Positions 55,086 to 63,262 of a stretch of DNA of 64,000 bases are shown here, piece by piece. The translations under genes were made by a program, and so were the position numbers. The stretch comes from Subsaximicrobium wynnwilliamsii (GTDB lineage: Bacteria > Bacteroidota > Bacteroidia > Flavobacteriales > Flavobacteriaceae). Location: assembly GCF_007997225.1 (NCBI RefSeq), contig NZ_VORM01000012.1, forward strand, positions 1 to 64,000, in the 5' to 3' direction. Position 1 is the first letter of the stretch, and the number at the start of each line of letters is the position of its first letter. A model generated the notes under the pieces. That model was given only the letters and a program-made list of their open reading frames with translations. It did no database searches and was not told the origin of the DNA.

Positions 55086-55868
55086 ATGGCTTACAACAAT
55101 CTCATTGCCCAAACCAACAATGGCATAGCAACCATCACCATAAATCGTCCTAAAAAACTCAATGCCTTGAACATGGAAACCATTCAAGAATTGCATGAGG
55201 CTTTTAAAGACGCCAATAAAGACACACAAGTTAAAGTGATCATCCTTACAGGGAGCGGCGAAAAGGCTTTTGTGGCAGGAGCAGATATTAGTGAGTTTGC
55301 AGATTTTGATGAGAAAGAAGGCGGCGAGCTGGCTGCAAAAGGTCAAAAACTCCTGTTCGATTATATAGAAGCGCTTTCCACACCGGTGATTGCAGCTGTA
55401 AACGGATTTGCCTTAGGTGGCGGTCTCGAGTTGGCAATGGCCTGTCATTTTAGAGTGGCGAGTATCAATGCTAAAATGGGCTTGCCAGAAGTGTCTTTGG
55501 GCGTCATCCCCGGTTATGGCGGTACGCAACGTTTGCCACAATTGGTGGGCAAGGGGCGCGCTATGGAAATGGTAATGACCGCTGGTATGATTGATGCCAA
55601 CCAAGCTTTGGAGTACGGTTTGGTAAATCACGTGACCTCAGAGGATGAGCTTATGGCCCTGACTGAAAAGATTGCCGGTAAGATCATGCGCAATTCTTCA
55701 GTCGCTATCAAAGCTGTTATCAAAGCCATTAACGCCAACTATAAGGATGGTGTTGATGGGTTTAAAACCGAAATCAAACAATTCGGAAAATGCTTTGGTA
55801 CGGAAGATTTCAAGGAAGGCACCACCGCCTTTTTAGAAAAGCGAAAGGCTGATTTTCCTGGGAAATAA
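55086..55868 (+). CDS. enoyl-CoA hydratase/isomerase family protein
   Basis: A 260-residue crotonase-fold enzyme. The oxyanion-hole block AGADISEF (about 61-68) and the second block GFALGGGLELAMACHFRVAS (about 101-120) are intact, as are the catalytic glutamates in GGLELAMAC and LPEVSLGVIPGYGGTQRL (Glu near 109 and 130). It hydrates 2-enoyl-CoA, probably in fatty-acid or butyrate-type metabolism. 20 bp after the kinase gene in the same direction, which may be chance. Confidence 0.93.
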   Translation: MAYNNLIAQTNNGIATITINRPKKLNALNMETIQELHEAFKDANKDTQVKVIILTGSGEKAFVAGADISEFADFDEKEGGELAAKGQKLLFDYIEALSTPVIAAVNGFALGGGLELAMACHFRVASINAKMGLPEVSLGVIPGYGGTQRLPQLVGKGRAMEMVMTAGMIDANQALEYGLVNHVTSEDELMALTEKIAGKIMRNSSVAIKAVIKAINANYKDGVDGFKTEIKQFGKCFGTEDFKEGTTAFLEKRKADFPGK

Positions 55869-55999
55869 CTAGACTGTCAAATGATAGAACCGAGATGTTT
55901 TAGATGTTAATGATTTAACAAGGATGTCTCAGCTATAATAGATACAGCTGGTTTAACTGCGTATGTTGCATTTTAAAGCAACACCATTTTTTTTAAGTA

Positions 56000-56128
56000 T
56001 TAGTTAATTTGCGGGTTGTTAGCTGACTCATCTATCAATTTGTAAATTAGATAGAACGGGTATGCTAGTATTAATGAAATTAATAAAATGGGACTTGCCA
56101 ACGCTAATAATATATGTGATTTTGTCAT
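56000..56128 (-). CDS. candidate 42-residue small membrane protein
   Basis: In the 445-bp gap between the enoyl-CoA hydratase and radical SAM genes, an ATG (56126-56128) opens a frame of 42 codons ending TAA. It encodes MTKSHILLALASPILLISL, then ILAYPFYLIYKLIDE and a polar tail SANNPQIN: one hydrophobic helix flanked by short polar ends. This is a plausible single-span membrane protein, but the frame is short and no family is recognised. The rest of the gap shows nothing else. Confidence 0.4.
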   Translation of the reverse strand: MTKSHILLALASPILLISLILAYPFYLIYKLIDESANNPQIN

Positions 56129-56352
56129 AAAATTCGGGTTTAAGGTGTTTACGCCTATACACTACAAAGGTCATTGTTTTTTAAAGCACTGAAAACATGT
56201 ATTTTGGTATATTTATATGCTATATTAACCCTGTTTGTGAGTTATTGGCATTCGCATGATAATTATTAACATATTTTAAGAGATACTACAGGCTGTAGCC
56301 ATGATTTTGAAGGATGCCACGTAACTTTGATTATCTACAGGTTTGTTATTTC

Positions 56353-57441
56353 ATGTCAAGGTTCAATTCAGAGTCATATTCCAAAATCAAAGGTAGGGGC
56401 GCTCAAAAAAATGTCCATAATCGTTTTTTTGAGTTGAGTCATGAGCAGCGCGATGATTTTTTGAATTATTGCGCCATAGAAGGCGAGCAACCGGACCAAA
56501 ATAAGACGGAATACCTTAAAGTCTTTCCCAAAACCATAGTCAATAAAGTCAAGAGTCCCGATGTGGGGATGGCCTATTCCATGAACATGTATCAAGGCTG
56601 TGAACATGGTTGTGTGTATTGCTACGCTCGAAATTCGCATGAATTTTGGGGTTATGGAGCTGGCTTGGATTTTGAACGGAAGATTTTGGTCAAAGCCGAT
56701 GCTCCAAAATTATTGGAAGCCTTTATCAAACGAAAATCTTGGCAGGCGCATCCCATCGTCATGTCTGGCAATACAGACTGCTACCAACCAGCCGAAAAAA
56801 AGCTCGAGATTACCAGAGCCTGTTTGGAAATATTTTTGAAATACAAGCACCCAGCCTCCATCATAACAAAAAATGCATTGATCCTAAGAGATTTGGATTT
56901 GCTGAAAGCTTTGGCAAAAGACCATTTAATTAGCGTCAATATGAGCATCACGTCGTTGTCTGAAGACACCCGGCGCATTATGGAACCCAGAACTGCCAGC
57001 ATCAAAAAACGCTTTGAAGCTGTAAACCTATTGAGTGAGCATGGGATTCCTGTTAATGTGATGATGGCGCCAATCATTCCGTCCATCAATAGTCATGAAA
57101 TTTTAGCCTTGGCAAAATTGGCTTCGGAAGCTGGCGCATCCAAATTTTCACATAGCATCGTGAGATTGAACGGTGCCATTGGTCAGATTTTTGCCGATTG
57201 GCTTCATAAAAGCTTACCCGATCGCGCTGAAAAAGTGTTGCACCAAATTGAAGACTGCCACGGTGGGACGCTCAGCGATTCCCGTCTTGGCACTCGAATG
57301 CGAGGCGAGGGGCAAATTGCTAAACAAATCAATGACTTGGGAAAGTTGGCAAGATTAAAATATTTTAAGCACAAGTCCATGCCATGTCTCAACGTCGATT
57401 TGCATGAAAGCTATAAGGATGGGCAATTGCGGTTGTTTTGA
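56353..57441 (+). CDS. PA0069-family radical SAM protein (SplB-like)
   Basis: A 362-residue radical SAM enzyme from ATG 56353 (MSRFNSESYSKIKGRGAQ). The iron-sulfur motif CEHGCVYC (Cys83, 87, 90) is followed by YARNSHEFWGYGAGLDFE, and the GRGAQ start is typical of the PA0069 group, distantly related to spore photoproduct lyase. The reaction is not known. The frame is open from 56314 but the extra 13 residues do not look conserved. The 183-bp tandem array begins right at its stop codon. Confidence 0.9.
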   Translation: MSRFNSESYSKIKGRGAQKNVHNRFFELSHEQRDDFLNYCAIEGEQPDQNKTEYLKVFPKTIVNKVKSPDVGMAYSMNMYQGCEHGCVYCYARNSHEFWGYGAGLDFERKILVKADAPKLLEAFIKRKSWQAHPIVMSGNTDCYQPAEKKLEITRACLEIFLKYKHPASIITKNALILRDLDLLKALAKDHLISVNMSITSLSEDTRRIMEPRTASIKKRFEAVNLLSEHGIPVNVMMAPIIPSINSHEILALAKLASEAGASKFSHSIVRLNGAIGQIFADWLHKSLPDRAEKVLHQIEDCHGGTLSDSRLGTRMRGEGQIAKQINDLGKLARLKYFKHKSMPCLNVDLHESYKDGQLRLF

Positions 57442-58060
57442 GCGACACTCTTGGAAAACACAAAACCACGCTCAAAAAAGAGCGTGGTCTCTTGAGTGTC
57501 GTGACCCTGCCAGGATTACTCCCGTGATCCTTTGGTGCTCAATGTTGCAAATAAGAGACCACGCAGCCCAGAAAAAGGGCTGCTGGTTTTGCGTTTTCCC
57601 TTCGTTTACGCAAACCTTCGGTTGGCGACACTCTTGGAAAACACAAAACCACGCTCAAAAAAGAGCGTGGTCTCTTGAGTGTCGTGACCCTGCCAGGATT
57701 ACTCCCGTGATCCTTTGGTGCTCAATGTTGCAAATAAGAGACCACGCAGCCCAGAAAAAGGGCTGCTGGTTTTGCGTTTTCCCTTCGTTTACGCAAACCT
57801 TCGGTTGGCGACACTCTTGGAAAATACAAAACCACGCTCAAAAAAGAGCGTGGTCTCGTGAGTGTCGTGACCCTGCCAGGATTAGCTTTCCTGTTAGTGC
57901 AATGTTGCAAATAAGAGACCACGCAGCCCAGAAAAAGGGCTGCTGGTTTTGCGTTTTCCCTTCGTTTACGCAAACCTTCGGTTGGCGACACTCTGGGAAA
58001 ACACAAAACCACGCTCAAAAAAGAGCGTGGTCTCTTGAGTGTCGTGACCCTGCCAGGATT
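57442..58060. repeat. 183-bp tandem units carrying the 3' end of tRNA-Arg
   Basis: Units begin at 57442, 57625, 57808 and 57985 (183, 183 and 177 bp apart); the last runs into the tRNA gene. Each contains a hairpin CCACGCTC-(A6)-GAGCGTGG, the 16-17-base 3' end of the tRNA (TGACCCTGCCAGGATT at 57502, 57685, 57868 and, in the real tRNA, 58045), and a second hairpin GCAGCCC..GGGCTGC. After the fragment the sequence departs from the tRNA. The first hairpin followed by T on the minus strand would be the tRNA terminator. Confidence 0.9.
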
Positions 58061-58116
58061 CGAACCTGGATCTAAAGTTTAGGAAACTTTTGTTCTATCC
58101 CTTGAACTACAGGGCC
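58045..58116 (-). tRNA. tRNA-Arg (anticodon CCU)
   Basis: 72-nt cloverleaf on the minus strand: acceptor GGCCCTG with CAGGGTC (one G-U), anticodon stem AAAGT/ACTTT with loop TTCCTAA, so anticodon CCU reading AGG, and a T arm with GGTTCGAATCC. CCA is not encoded. The 3' end faces the tandem units that repeat its last 16-17 bases. AGG is a rarely used codon in many bacteria. Confidence 0.93.
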
Positions 58117-58250
58117 ATTTTTAATTGGCCACAAGATATGAAAAAACCTGCCGATGTCAATGTGTTTCTGTGATGCTCAACTTCTTATTGATTGTGTTTA
58201 GTGCTCTTATAAATAAATAAGCTATAGCTGTGCATGTGTGCTATTCGCCA

Positions 58251-59513
58251 TTATTCTAATATCTTTAAATCACTCTGAATTGCATTAATTATCGTTTCAT
58301 TTATTTCTAATTCACTAGCAATCTCCGCCCATCTAGGTATTAAGGCTTGAACATCCTCAGTAATTCCTTTTGGGTTTTTAATCGAAAATTCTTCAGCAAT
58401 AGCAAGTACATCTTTAATTAGAATTGCTGTACGCTTTCCATTGATGGATAAAGCTCTGGATGTTGTTTTGAACGTAAATAGCGGATCGAGTGCATAGGTT
58501 AAATCATAAGCAGGCCCTAAATTCCAACTATTACTTTCTTTGTTATAGATAAAACTATGGTTCTTCAAGTGGTCGTCCACATTTCTAAATACTAGATTGA
58601 ACACCATACGCTTGAACAGTTGCTGTAAATCTTTATGTGGTACTTCGAGTCCTAAAGCAACCTTGAAAACATTCTCATAGGAAGAGTTATCCGGTTGACT
58701 TTTAAAGTCCCAACCTGTTAAACCAGTCACGGTTAACATGTGTTGCTTTTTTCCGTGCTGTCTGTCAAACCTAAGTGTTGCAAAGTGTTTGTTTTCAATA
58801 AGCTTGGAAGGCATCATATGTATGCCTGTTTCTTGTGCTAATAAGTAATACGCGTATTCTACTTTTTCTCTATTGTAGCCATCACTATCGTCTATATGTA
58901 GTTTTACTAAGTAGTGGTTATAGTCTTCACTAATGGCTCTATCTCCAGCAATAACCGCTCCTGTTTCCTTATGTTCTGAGATTAAGATTTTAGGTCTTGC
59001 ACCACCAGCCGAGGTGCCTATTTTAAAAACGTGTAGTAATGATAATTCGTTGAGGTCTTTACCTGTAGTGTCCTCCTTTAGTTTGAGCAGCTTTTCTAGA
59101 ATTGTGATTACCTCATCAATATTGACATGAGTTGTATTGGGTATTTCTTTGATAGGGCGGTATTCTAGCGCTCCCATACCACGATCTGCTACATAGGCTA
59201 ATTGCTCAAGAGGTGTTATCTTTTGGATTCCTCGTGCTGTTAGCCATTCTTGAAATATAATAGTGCCAAAGGTGTCTGGTAACGAATCTGCAATCATTGG
59301 CGGTAAGCCTTGAAAGGTGTCTTGTTGGTATTCTGTGAAGACCTGTGCTTCCTTTGTTCGTTTGAAAATAAACGGAAATAGCTTTGAGTACTTTCCAGTC
59401 TCTAGGAATTCTGGATGGTATTGAAAATAGGATTTCCTTTGGTCTAAGTCGTATCCTAATTTTCCAACCTCTAGGCCAAAAGCAATTATATCTATGATGT
59501 TATCTCTAGCCAT
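58251..59513 (-). CDS. hipA: type II toxin-antitoxin system HipA family toxin
   Basis: A 420-residue HipA-like Ser/Thr kinase. Marks: the HipA N-terminal couple-HipA domain (about 1-110), GTSAGGARPKILI (ATP-binding loop, about 169-181), the catalytic NVDDHLKNHSF block (about 313-323) and the DLTYALDP metal motif (about 338-345). In E. coli HipA phosphorylates glutamyl-tRNA synthetase and slows growth; HipA here lacks nothing obvious. The antitoxin gene lies three bases upstream. Confidence 0.93.
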   Translation of the reverse strand: MARDNIIDIIAFGLEVGKLGYDLDQRKSYFQYHPEFLETGKYSKLFPFIFKRTKEAQVFTEYQQDTFQGLPPMIADSLPDTFGTIIFQEWLTARGIQKITPLEQLAYVADRGMGALEYRPIKEIPNTTHVNIDEVITILEKLLKLKEDTTGKDLNELSLLHVFKIGTSAGGARPKILISEHKETGAVIAGDRAISEDYNHYLVKLHIDDSDGYNREKVEYAYYLLAQETGIHMMPSKLIENKHFATLRFDRQHGKKQHMLTVTGLTGWDFKSQPDNSSYENVFKVALGLEVPHKDLQQLFKRMVFNLVFRNVDDHLKNHSFIYNKESNSWNLGPAYDLTYALDPLFTFKTTSRALSINGKRTAILIKDVLAIAEEFSIKNPKGITEDVQALIPRWAEIASELEINETIINAIQSDLKILE

Positions 59514-59516
59514 TTA

Positions 59517-59780
59517 TTAATACAGTGAAATATCGCTTTGATTTGTATTGATCGTATCTATTGCTTTAGTAATTGATTGTAATAACCCAAAGTGATTGGC
59601 TACTTTCAACACATTATCTAGCGTGGCGTTTTTGCCATTCTCGATGTTCTGAATCGTTGTGCTTGAAACATCTAGCAGCTCCGCTAAATCTTCTCGAGAC
59701 AAATCATTTGATTTACGAAGCCCCTTGCAAACTTCGCCAATCTTGACTTTCACATCTTTTATAGTTATTACCTCTAACAT
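59517..59780 (-). CDS. hipB: HipB-like helix-turn-helix antitoxin
   Basis: An 87-residue Xre-type DNA-binding protein (helix-turn-helix about 22-60, SREDLAELLDVSSTTIQNIENG). It precedes hipA by three bases on the same strand and should bind the operator and neutralise HipA. A short palindromic area around 59783-59815 could be the operator but no clear repeat was found. Confidence 0.9.
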   Translation of the reverse strand: MLEVITIKDVKVKIGEVCKGLRKSNDLSREDLAELLDVSSTTIQNIENGKNATLDNVLKVANHFGLLQSITKAIDTINTNQSDISLY

Positions 59781-59879
59781 AATATTACCATTATATTGTC
59801 TAGTATAGGCTTATTTAGTCAAACAAACCATTTTATTGGTAAATATCAATAATTGATAATGCTGTTGTTTTCTATTTTC

Positions 59880-60220
59880 ATGTTTTTAAGTTTTACCCAG
59901 GGTATCAAGTATTCTTTCCTTCGATCCCTGCCGTAACTACTGTTTCGGTATTCACTTTAAAAGTGTTTCGAACTTTACAATGACTTGCTTGCTCATCCAA
60001 CCTTACAGCCTCTTATTTGGTTCCTGTTCATTGGTATCGAGTTTTGTAGTCGGTATTTGCTCATTATTTAAGCGCAAATAACCTTAAGTCCTATCCTCAC
60101 AGACAGCAAACTTGAGACCTATCAATGATTCAGCGTGTTACTCCTGCCCACAAGGGACTTGCTCCCTCTAAATTAATTATTTACCTTTCGGTAAATAAAA
60201 GACGCCCATTTTAGGCACAC
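59880..60220 (-). mobile_element. possible 5' fragment of a group II intron
   Basis: The 585-bp gap upstream of hipB has no gene. Read on the minus strand from 60220 it starts GTGTGCC, as in the GUGYG 5' ends of group II introns, and then forms a stem TTTACC-GAAA-GGTAAA (60182-60198, GNRA loop) and AGGGA..TCCCT around GCAAG. The text then continues with purine-rich, domain I-like sequence for about 330 bases. No reverse transcriptase, domain V or 3' end is present, so only a fragment remains. An IS110-type non-coding end is another option. Confidence 0.3.
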
Positions 60221-60365
60221 CCACCATGTATAAAATTAATAACCGAGATAGTAATAAATATGACTATTGTAGCCTGCATATAATTAAGTGGTAAACTGAA
60301 AGTTTAGAGCTTCTTAACCGGTAACTATTCTTATACAAACCGTGAGTCAATGTAATAAATAACAA

Positions 60366-60865
60366 ATGAGAGCAAATTCATTCAATACGGGAGTAGCAAT
60401 TGAATACCTTGTTCTTTCCAAACTTTACAGACTAGAACTTGAAGCATATGTAAGCCAAGGGAATAAGAAAAGTGTTGACATTCGTGTTATTAGAGAGGAT
60501 GAAACACCTGTTTCAATTAATGTGAAATCTGTGAGAGGTTATTCTTCTCTTGTCGTTAATAATGTTGAGCCAAAACATGACCATTTTATTTTTTTGTAAT
60601 CTATAACAATCAATTTGGAGCCCTAAATATTGAACCTGATATTTTTGTTGTACCAAGTATTGAAATTTCAAATATCACTGAAACTTATGGTAAGGAAAAA
60701 AGAGTTTTAAAGGGGCAATTAACAGAATACAAAAACAAATGGGATTATATATCTAATGGCTATGGTGAAGATGGGTGGTTAATGGATGAAGAGGAGGAAC
60801 AATGGATTGATTTCGTTAATTGTCACGGAGAAATTAGAAATGGAAAATCAATATCCAAAACTTGA
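60366..60865 (+). pseudogene. PD-(D/E)XK-like nuclease gene broken in a T run
   Basis: The first 77 codons (MRANSFNTGVAIEYLVLSKL...) contain GxxxE, VDIRVI and SINVKS, the order of a PD-(D/E)XK nuclease core. The frame stops in ATTTTTTTGTAA at 60588-60599. One extra T would restore reading through FFVIYNNQFGALNIEPDIFVVP to a stop at 60863-60865, giving about 166 codons. So it is either a decayed gene, a sequencing error or phase-variable. The family is not identified beyond the fold hint. Confidence 0.6.
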
Positions 60866-61091
60866 AAAGATACAATATAGAACCATATTTATTCCTGTAA
60901 TTACAGAACAAACTACCAATAAATCAGCATATCAAACAACCCCCTTTTGATAAACACATATTGAAAATAATAAAACACATAATTTAGAAGATTTATTACA
61001 AGTAATTAGAAGCCAAAACACAAAAGGAGAAACTCAAAAATTTGGAGATTGAATTGTGATAGAATTAAAACGAAGAAATACAATTGCCTAA
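60840..61091 (+). pseudogene. decayed small gene remnant
   Basis: ATG at 60840, overlapping the preceding pseudogene, opens 36 codons (MENQYPKLEKIQYRTIFIPV...) to a stop at 60948. After it the same frame, with stops at 60951 and near 61053, encodes LEDLLQVIRSQNTKGETQKF and IVIELKRRNTIA, which look protein-like. No family is recognised. Several changes would be needed to restore a single frame. Confidence 0.35.
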
Positions 61092-61202
61092 CACGGGATA
61101 TGTTTTGACCCCTATAAAATAAGAGTTTTCTTTTAAATTTCGTTAGTTATATTATGCGCTAATCATTTCAGTTTAATTGACAATAATTTTAAAACCAATC
61201 AA

Positions 61203-61469
61203 ATGACAAAAATATATACAAAGTCAGAATTTCAAGAATTGGAGTTCGATTCAAAATGTGTAATAATTGAAAGCCTGTTGACCAATGCGTATTTTGAGGG
61301 ACAAGAAAAAATAGGTTTTCAAGTTGAAATAGATGAAAACAACAATCTATTGCCAGTTCCTAGCGAAATTAAAGAGATGGAAAGCAAAAAGTTTGAAGCT
61401 TTGATACTTGACCTAACTGAAAAGCTTTTTGCAGAAAAAATAGAAATTGAATTCGATACTGAATATTAA
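61203..61469 (+). CDS. hypothetical acidic protein
   Basis: An 88-residue soluble protein with about one quarter Glu/Asp and no signal or membrane segment (MTKIYTKSEFQELEFDSKCVII...). Its size and charge are those of small accessory proteins of toxin-antitoxin or phage origin, but no motif is seen. It stands alone in the accessory region before hsdM. Confidence 0.6.
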   Translation: MTKIYTKSEFQELEFDSKCVIIESLLTNAYFEGQEKIGFQVEIDENNNLLPVPSEIKEMESKKFEALILDLTEKLFAEKIEIEFDTEY

Positions 61470-61699
61470 AGCTGCCCATAATAAATTTTAGTGGTTAACT
61501 ATAGCCGACCAAAGAAAATAAAGACATGATCTTGGCGAATTCAATGCCATAAAACACGCGCTAACCAAAACGAATAGCTCATTTTATTATAGAATCATAT
61601 AATTGAGGAATACTGATAGTTTTGTTTATATTCGAAAAGCAAAAAAAATGAGCAAGCATTTACTTTCAATTTCTAATTAAAACAAGCCTAAAAATAGAT

Positions 61700-63262
61700 A
61701 TGTCCACTAACAAACTAACCCTAGAAACCCTTGAATCTTGGCTATGGGATTCCGCTAACATATTAAGAGGAAGTATTGATTCCTCAGATTTTAAAAATTA
61801 TATATTCGGATTGCTATTCTTAAAACGTTCCAACGACGTATTCGAAGAAGAAGTAGAGCAAATCATGAAACGTGACAAGGTCTCCAGAGAAATTGCCGAA
61901 GACGACACCTATTTCCAACTTCCACCAGAATCTCGCTGGGAAAGCATCAAGAAACACACCGAGAACATTGGCATTGCCTTAGATAAAGCCTTTGCCGCGA
62001 TGGAGCGTGAAAACACCAGTTTAGAAGGTGTGATGACGGCCACCAAATTTGGAGATAAAGAAAAATTAAGCGACGAACTCCTACAACGTTTATTACGTCA
62101 TTTCAATCAACATTCATTACGTAACGACCATCTAGAATCCAACGATTTGCTAGGTGATGCTTATGAATATCTCATTAAAATGTTTGCCGATGACGCAGGT
62201 AAAAAAGGAGGTGAATTCTACACACCTCGTGGTGTGGTTCAACTTATTGTTCAGCTTATAAAACCAGAACCAAAACAAAAGGTTTACGACCCTACTTGTG
62301 GGTCTGGCGGTATGTTAATTGAATCTGCCAGATATATAGCAGAGCAACCAAATGGTAAAGTAGGCAACAACATCAACGTGTCCTTATTTGGACAAGAAAA
62401 GAACCTAGGTACCTGGGCGATTGGAAAGCTAAACATGTTACTCCATAATTTTATGGACGCCGACATTCGCAAAGGCGATACGCTTATAAACCCACAGCAT
62501 AAAAACGATAATAACGAACTTACACTTTTTGACAGAGTCATTGCTAATCCTCCTTTTTCTCAAAACGGTTGGTGGACACCAGCCGAAAATTCCATTGAAG
62601 TCAAACTCGATAAAAACGGAAAAGAGAAAAAGGTGTCTCCCAATTATAACAAAGTAGTAAGCGATCCTTACGGCCGTTTTCAGTTTGGAATTCCTCCAAG
62701 AGGTTATGCCGATTTAGCATTTCTACAACACATGATTGCCGTATTAAAACAAGACGGAAAAGCAGGCGTCGTTTTACCGCATGGCACGTTATTTAGATCG
62801 GGCTCAGAAGGAAAAATTAGACAAGGTTTATTAGAAGCCGATCTGGTGGAAGGCATTGTAGGCTTGCCTTCTGCCTTGTTTTACAATACAGGCATTCCAG
62901 CCTCCATCTGGATAATCAATAAAAACAAGACCGAAGTTCAAAAAGGCAAAGTGACCATTATTGATGCCAGTAGTGATTACAAAGAAGGTAAAAACCAAAA
63001 TGAATTACTGGAAGCGCATGTTGCAAAAATTGTAAATGCTTATGATGACTCCACTGATGTCGATAAATACATGCGTATTGTTGACCTTAAAGAAATAGCC
63101 GATAACGATTACAACCTCAATATTTCACGATTTATTGATACCAGCGAACCTGAGGTTGAAGTGGATATTATAGCGGTGCATCAAAAGCTGGAAGTATTAG
63201 AGCAAAAGGAAGCTGAGATTGATAAGAAATTGGCTGAGTTTTTAAAGGAGTTGGGGATATGA
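61700..63262 (+). CDS. hsdM: type I restriction-modification system DNA methyltransferase subunit
   Basis: Adenine-N6 methyltransferase of a type I system. The 520-residue chain has the HsdM N-terminal helical domain (about 8-150), the AdoMet motif DPTCGSGGML (about 195-204) and the catalytic NPPF (283-286), with a C-terminal coiled part. It overlaps hsdS by four bases (ATGA). With HsdS it modifies host DNA; the restriction subunit HsdR is not in this window and may lie beyond 64000. Confidence 0.96.
   Translation: MSTNKLTLETLESWLWDSANILRGSIDSSDFKNYIFGLLFLKRSNDVFEEEVEQIMKRDKVSREIAEDDTYFQLPPESRWESIKKHTENIGIALDKAFAAMERENTSLEGVMTATKFGDKEKLSDELLQRLLRHFNQHSLRNDHLESNDLLGDAYEYLIKMFADDAGKKGGEFYTPRGVVQLIVQLIKPEPKQKVYDPTCGSGGMLIESARYIAEQPNGKVGNNINVSLFGQEKNLGTWAIGKLNMLLHNFMDADIRKGDTLINPQHKNDNNELTLFDRVIANPPFSQNGWWTPAENSIEVKLDKNGKEKKVSPNYNKVVSDPYGRFQFGIPPRGYADLAFLQHMIAVLKQDGKAGVVLPHGTLFRSGSEGKIRQGLLEADLVEGIVGLPSALFYNTGIPASIWIINKNKTEVQKGKVTIIDASSDYKEGKNQNELLEAHVAKIVNAYDDSTDVDKYMRIVDLKEIADNDYNLNISRFIDTSEPEVEVDIIAVHQKLEVLEQKEAEIDKKLAEFLKELGI

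Noticed and set aside
57404-58075. 223-codon open frame over the tandem units next to tRNA-Arg
   Set aside because: It simply follows the 183-bp repeat (a multiple of three), repeats the same peptide and runs into the tRNA gene.
60366-60599. 77-codon nuclease-like frame as an intact gene
   Set aside because: Protein-like sequence goes on in another frame right after a T7 run, so it is called broken.
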